Assembly: GCF_013177675.1 (NCBI RefSeq)
Contig: NZ_CP042652.1
Coordinates: 1,178,001 to 1,242,000 of the forward strand
Reading direction: 5' to 3'
Length of the DNA: 64,000 bases
Origin: Arcobacter acticola
Lineage (GTDB): Bacteria > Campylobacterota > Campylobacteria > Campylobacterales > Arcobacteraceae
Shown here: positions 63,573-64,000 of the stretch, one piece after another
Layout: the number at the start of each line of letters is the position of its first letter
Numbering within the stretch: position 1 is the first letter of the stretch
Notes under the pieces: model-generated
Seen by the model: the letters and a program-made list of their open reading frames with translations, nothing else
Database searches by the model: none
Told to the model about the DNA's origin: nothing
Translations under genes and position numbers: made by a program

Positions 63573-63755
63573 ATGAAAACTTTAGTTTTATCATCGCTTT
63601 TTATTTTACTTTTTACAGGATGTATTCAAGACTCAAGACAATTGACTAAAGAAGAGTGTGAAAGAGGCGGATACAAATATGCAACAGAAAAAAAACTGAA
63701 TTATAGAACAGGTAAATATGAATTAAAATTTATTTGTTTAAATAAAATAAAATAG
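63573..63755 (+). CDS. Small lipoprotein
   Basis: A 60-residue protein with a lipoprotein signal (MKTLVLSSLFILLFTGC, lipobox FTGC, Cys17), leaving a mature part of 44 residues with a further cysteine pair (EECERGG and FICLNK) that may form a disulfide. Not recognised. AAGGAG lies 8 nt before the ATG. Its promoter carries a box identical to that of the tolC operon, which suggests co-expression with the export cassette. Confidence 0.7.
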   Translation: MKTLVLSSLFILLFTGCIQDSRQLTKEECERGGYKYATEKKLNYRTGKYELKFICLNKIK

Positions 63756-64000
63756 TTTATGAATTTAATACCAAAGTACTTTGTTTCTTTATATATTAAT
63801 AACTATTAAGTATTAAGGTTTTTCTATTATGGAATTTATAGACCTGTATGTTTATATTCTAAGTTACACCTATCTCTTGATGTTTTATAACCTCTTACTT
63901 TTGGAGCAATTCTTACAAATAGAAAGCTTGTTCCAAAAAGAGTTGAATTGGTGAACATACTCCAAAAGGTACAGATTGTTGAACTTGTTATTTTAACTTA
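63756..64000. other. Gene-free end of window with right copy of the 31-bp repeat
   Basis: No supported gene. The last 31 bases (63970-64000) match 14211-14241 with one difference, same orientation. On the minus strand a frame of about 53 codons is open from the window edge to a stop near 63840, but I do not recognise it. Confidence 0.5.

Noticed and set aside
63840-64000. Open frame of about 53 codons on the minus strand at the window end
   Set aside because: Not recognised, and the matching region at 14.2 kb has stops in the same frame; too little is visible to call a gene.

Overview
The window is AT-rich DNA from a member of the Campylobacterota, most probably an Arcobacter-type (Arcobacteraceae) genome. 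This is inferred from base composition, from a Pgp1/Csd4-type cell-shape carboxypeptidase, and from the many histidine kinases with an AHQW(R/K)QPL H-box. No rRNA, tRNA or CRISPR was seen.

Positions 1-12,017 look like ordinary chromosome: a DMT transporter end, pentapeptide-repeat protein, NYN/LOTUS protein, GNAT, SagB-like oxidase, Pgp1/Csd4-like peptidase, PlsC-like acyltransferase, SfsA, hemerythrin, haloacetate-dehalogenase-like hydrolase, ADP-ribosylglycohydrolase and a five-haem cytochrome c. A HipA-like kinase with a fused N-terminal HTH (12,431-14,083) follows, with paired operator-like repeats around its promoter.

Positions 14.1-50.7 kb are the most unusual part. A sensor kinase is followed by a five-gene cassette (18.8-38.7 kb): a lipoprotein TolC with a LysM-like tail, a short HlyD-like adaptor, a 4,627-residue LEPR-XLL/DUF4347 surface protein with cadherin-like, VCBS, C-type-lectin and LamG domains, a GAF-HlyD membrane adaptor, and an M50 site-2 protease with a PqqD-like N-terminus and HlyD-like C-terminus. 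There is no ABC ATPase, no RTX repeat and no LapG/LapD, so this looks like an unusual dedicated export or processing route for one giant surface protein. Next come a FIST protein, a kinase whose start was displaced by an IS21 element, a REC-kinase, a PhnD-like binding protein with its kinase, and three response regulators.

A 20-bp box made of two 11-bp-spaced half-sites (GATACNNTTNNNRTAYNNTT) sits next to a -10 hexamer in front of seven transcription units: the first kinase, the tolC operon, the FIST operon, two regulator genes, a second Cache kinase and a small lipoprotein. In six of the seven the spacing to the -10 is exactly 6 nt. This ties the export cassette and the signalling genes into one probable regulon driven by an OmpR-family regulator.

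Positions 50.8-58.1 kb look like an integrative element: a HTH protein, an MBOAT/SGNH polysaccharide O-acylation pair, a 1.06-kb non-coding stretch with strong palindromes, two tyrosine recombinases and an excisionase-like protein, bounded by near-identical 18-bp repeats. Positions 58.1-64.0 kb hold a Cache kinase split by an IS4-family element, a PAS kinase, a divergent OmpR-type regulator and the lipoprotein. Three IS elements (IS1380, IS21 and IS4 families) have clear ends and target duplications. A 31-bp direct repeat at 14.2 kb and at the window's last bases may mark the limits of a roughly 50-kb accessory block.
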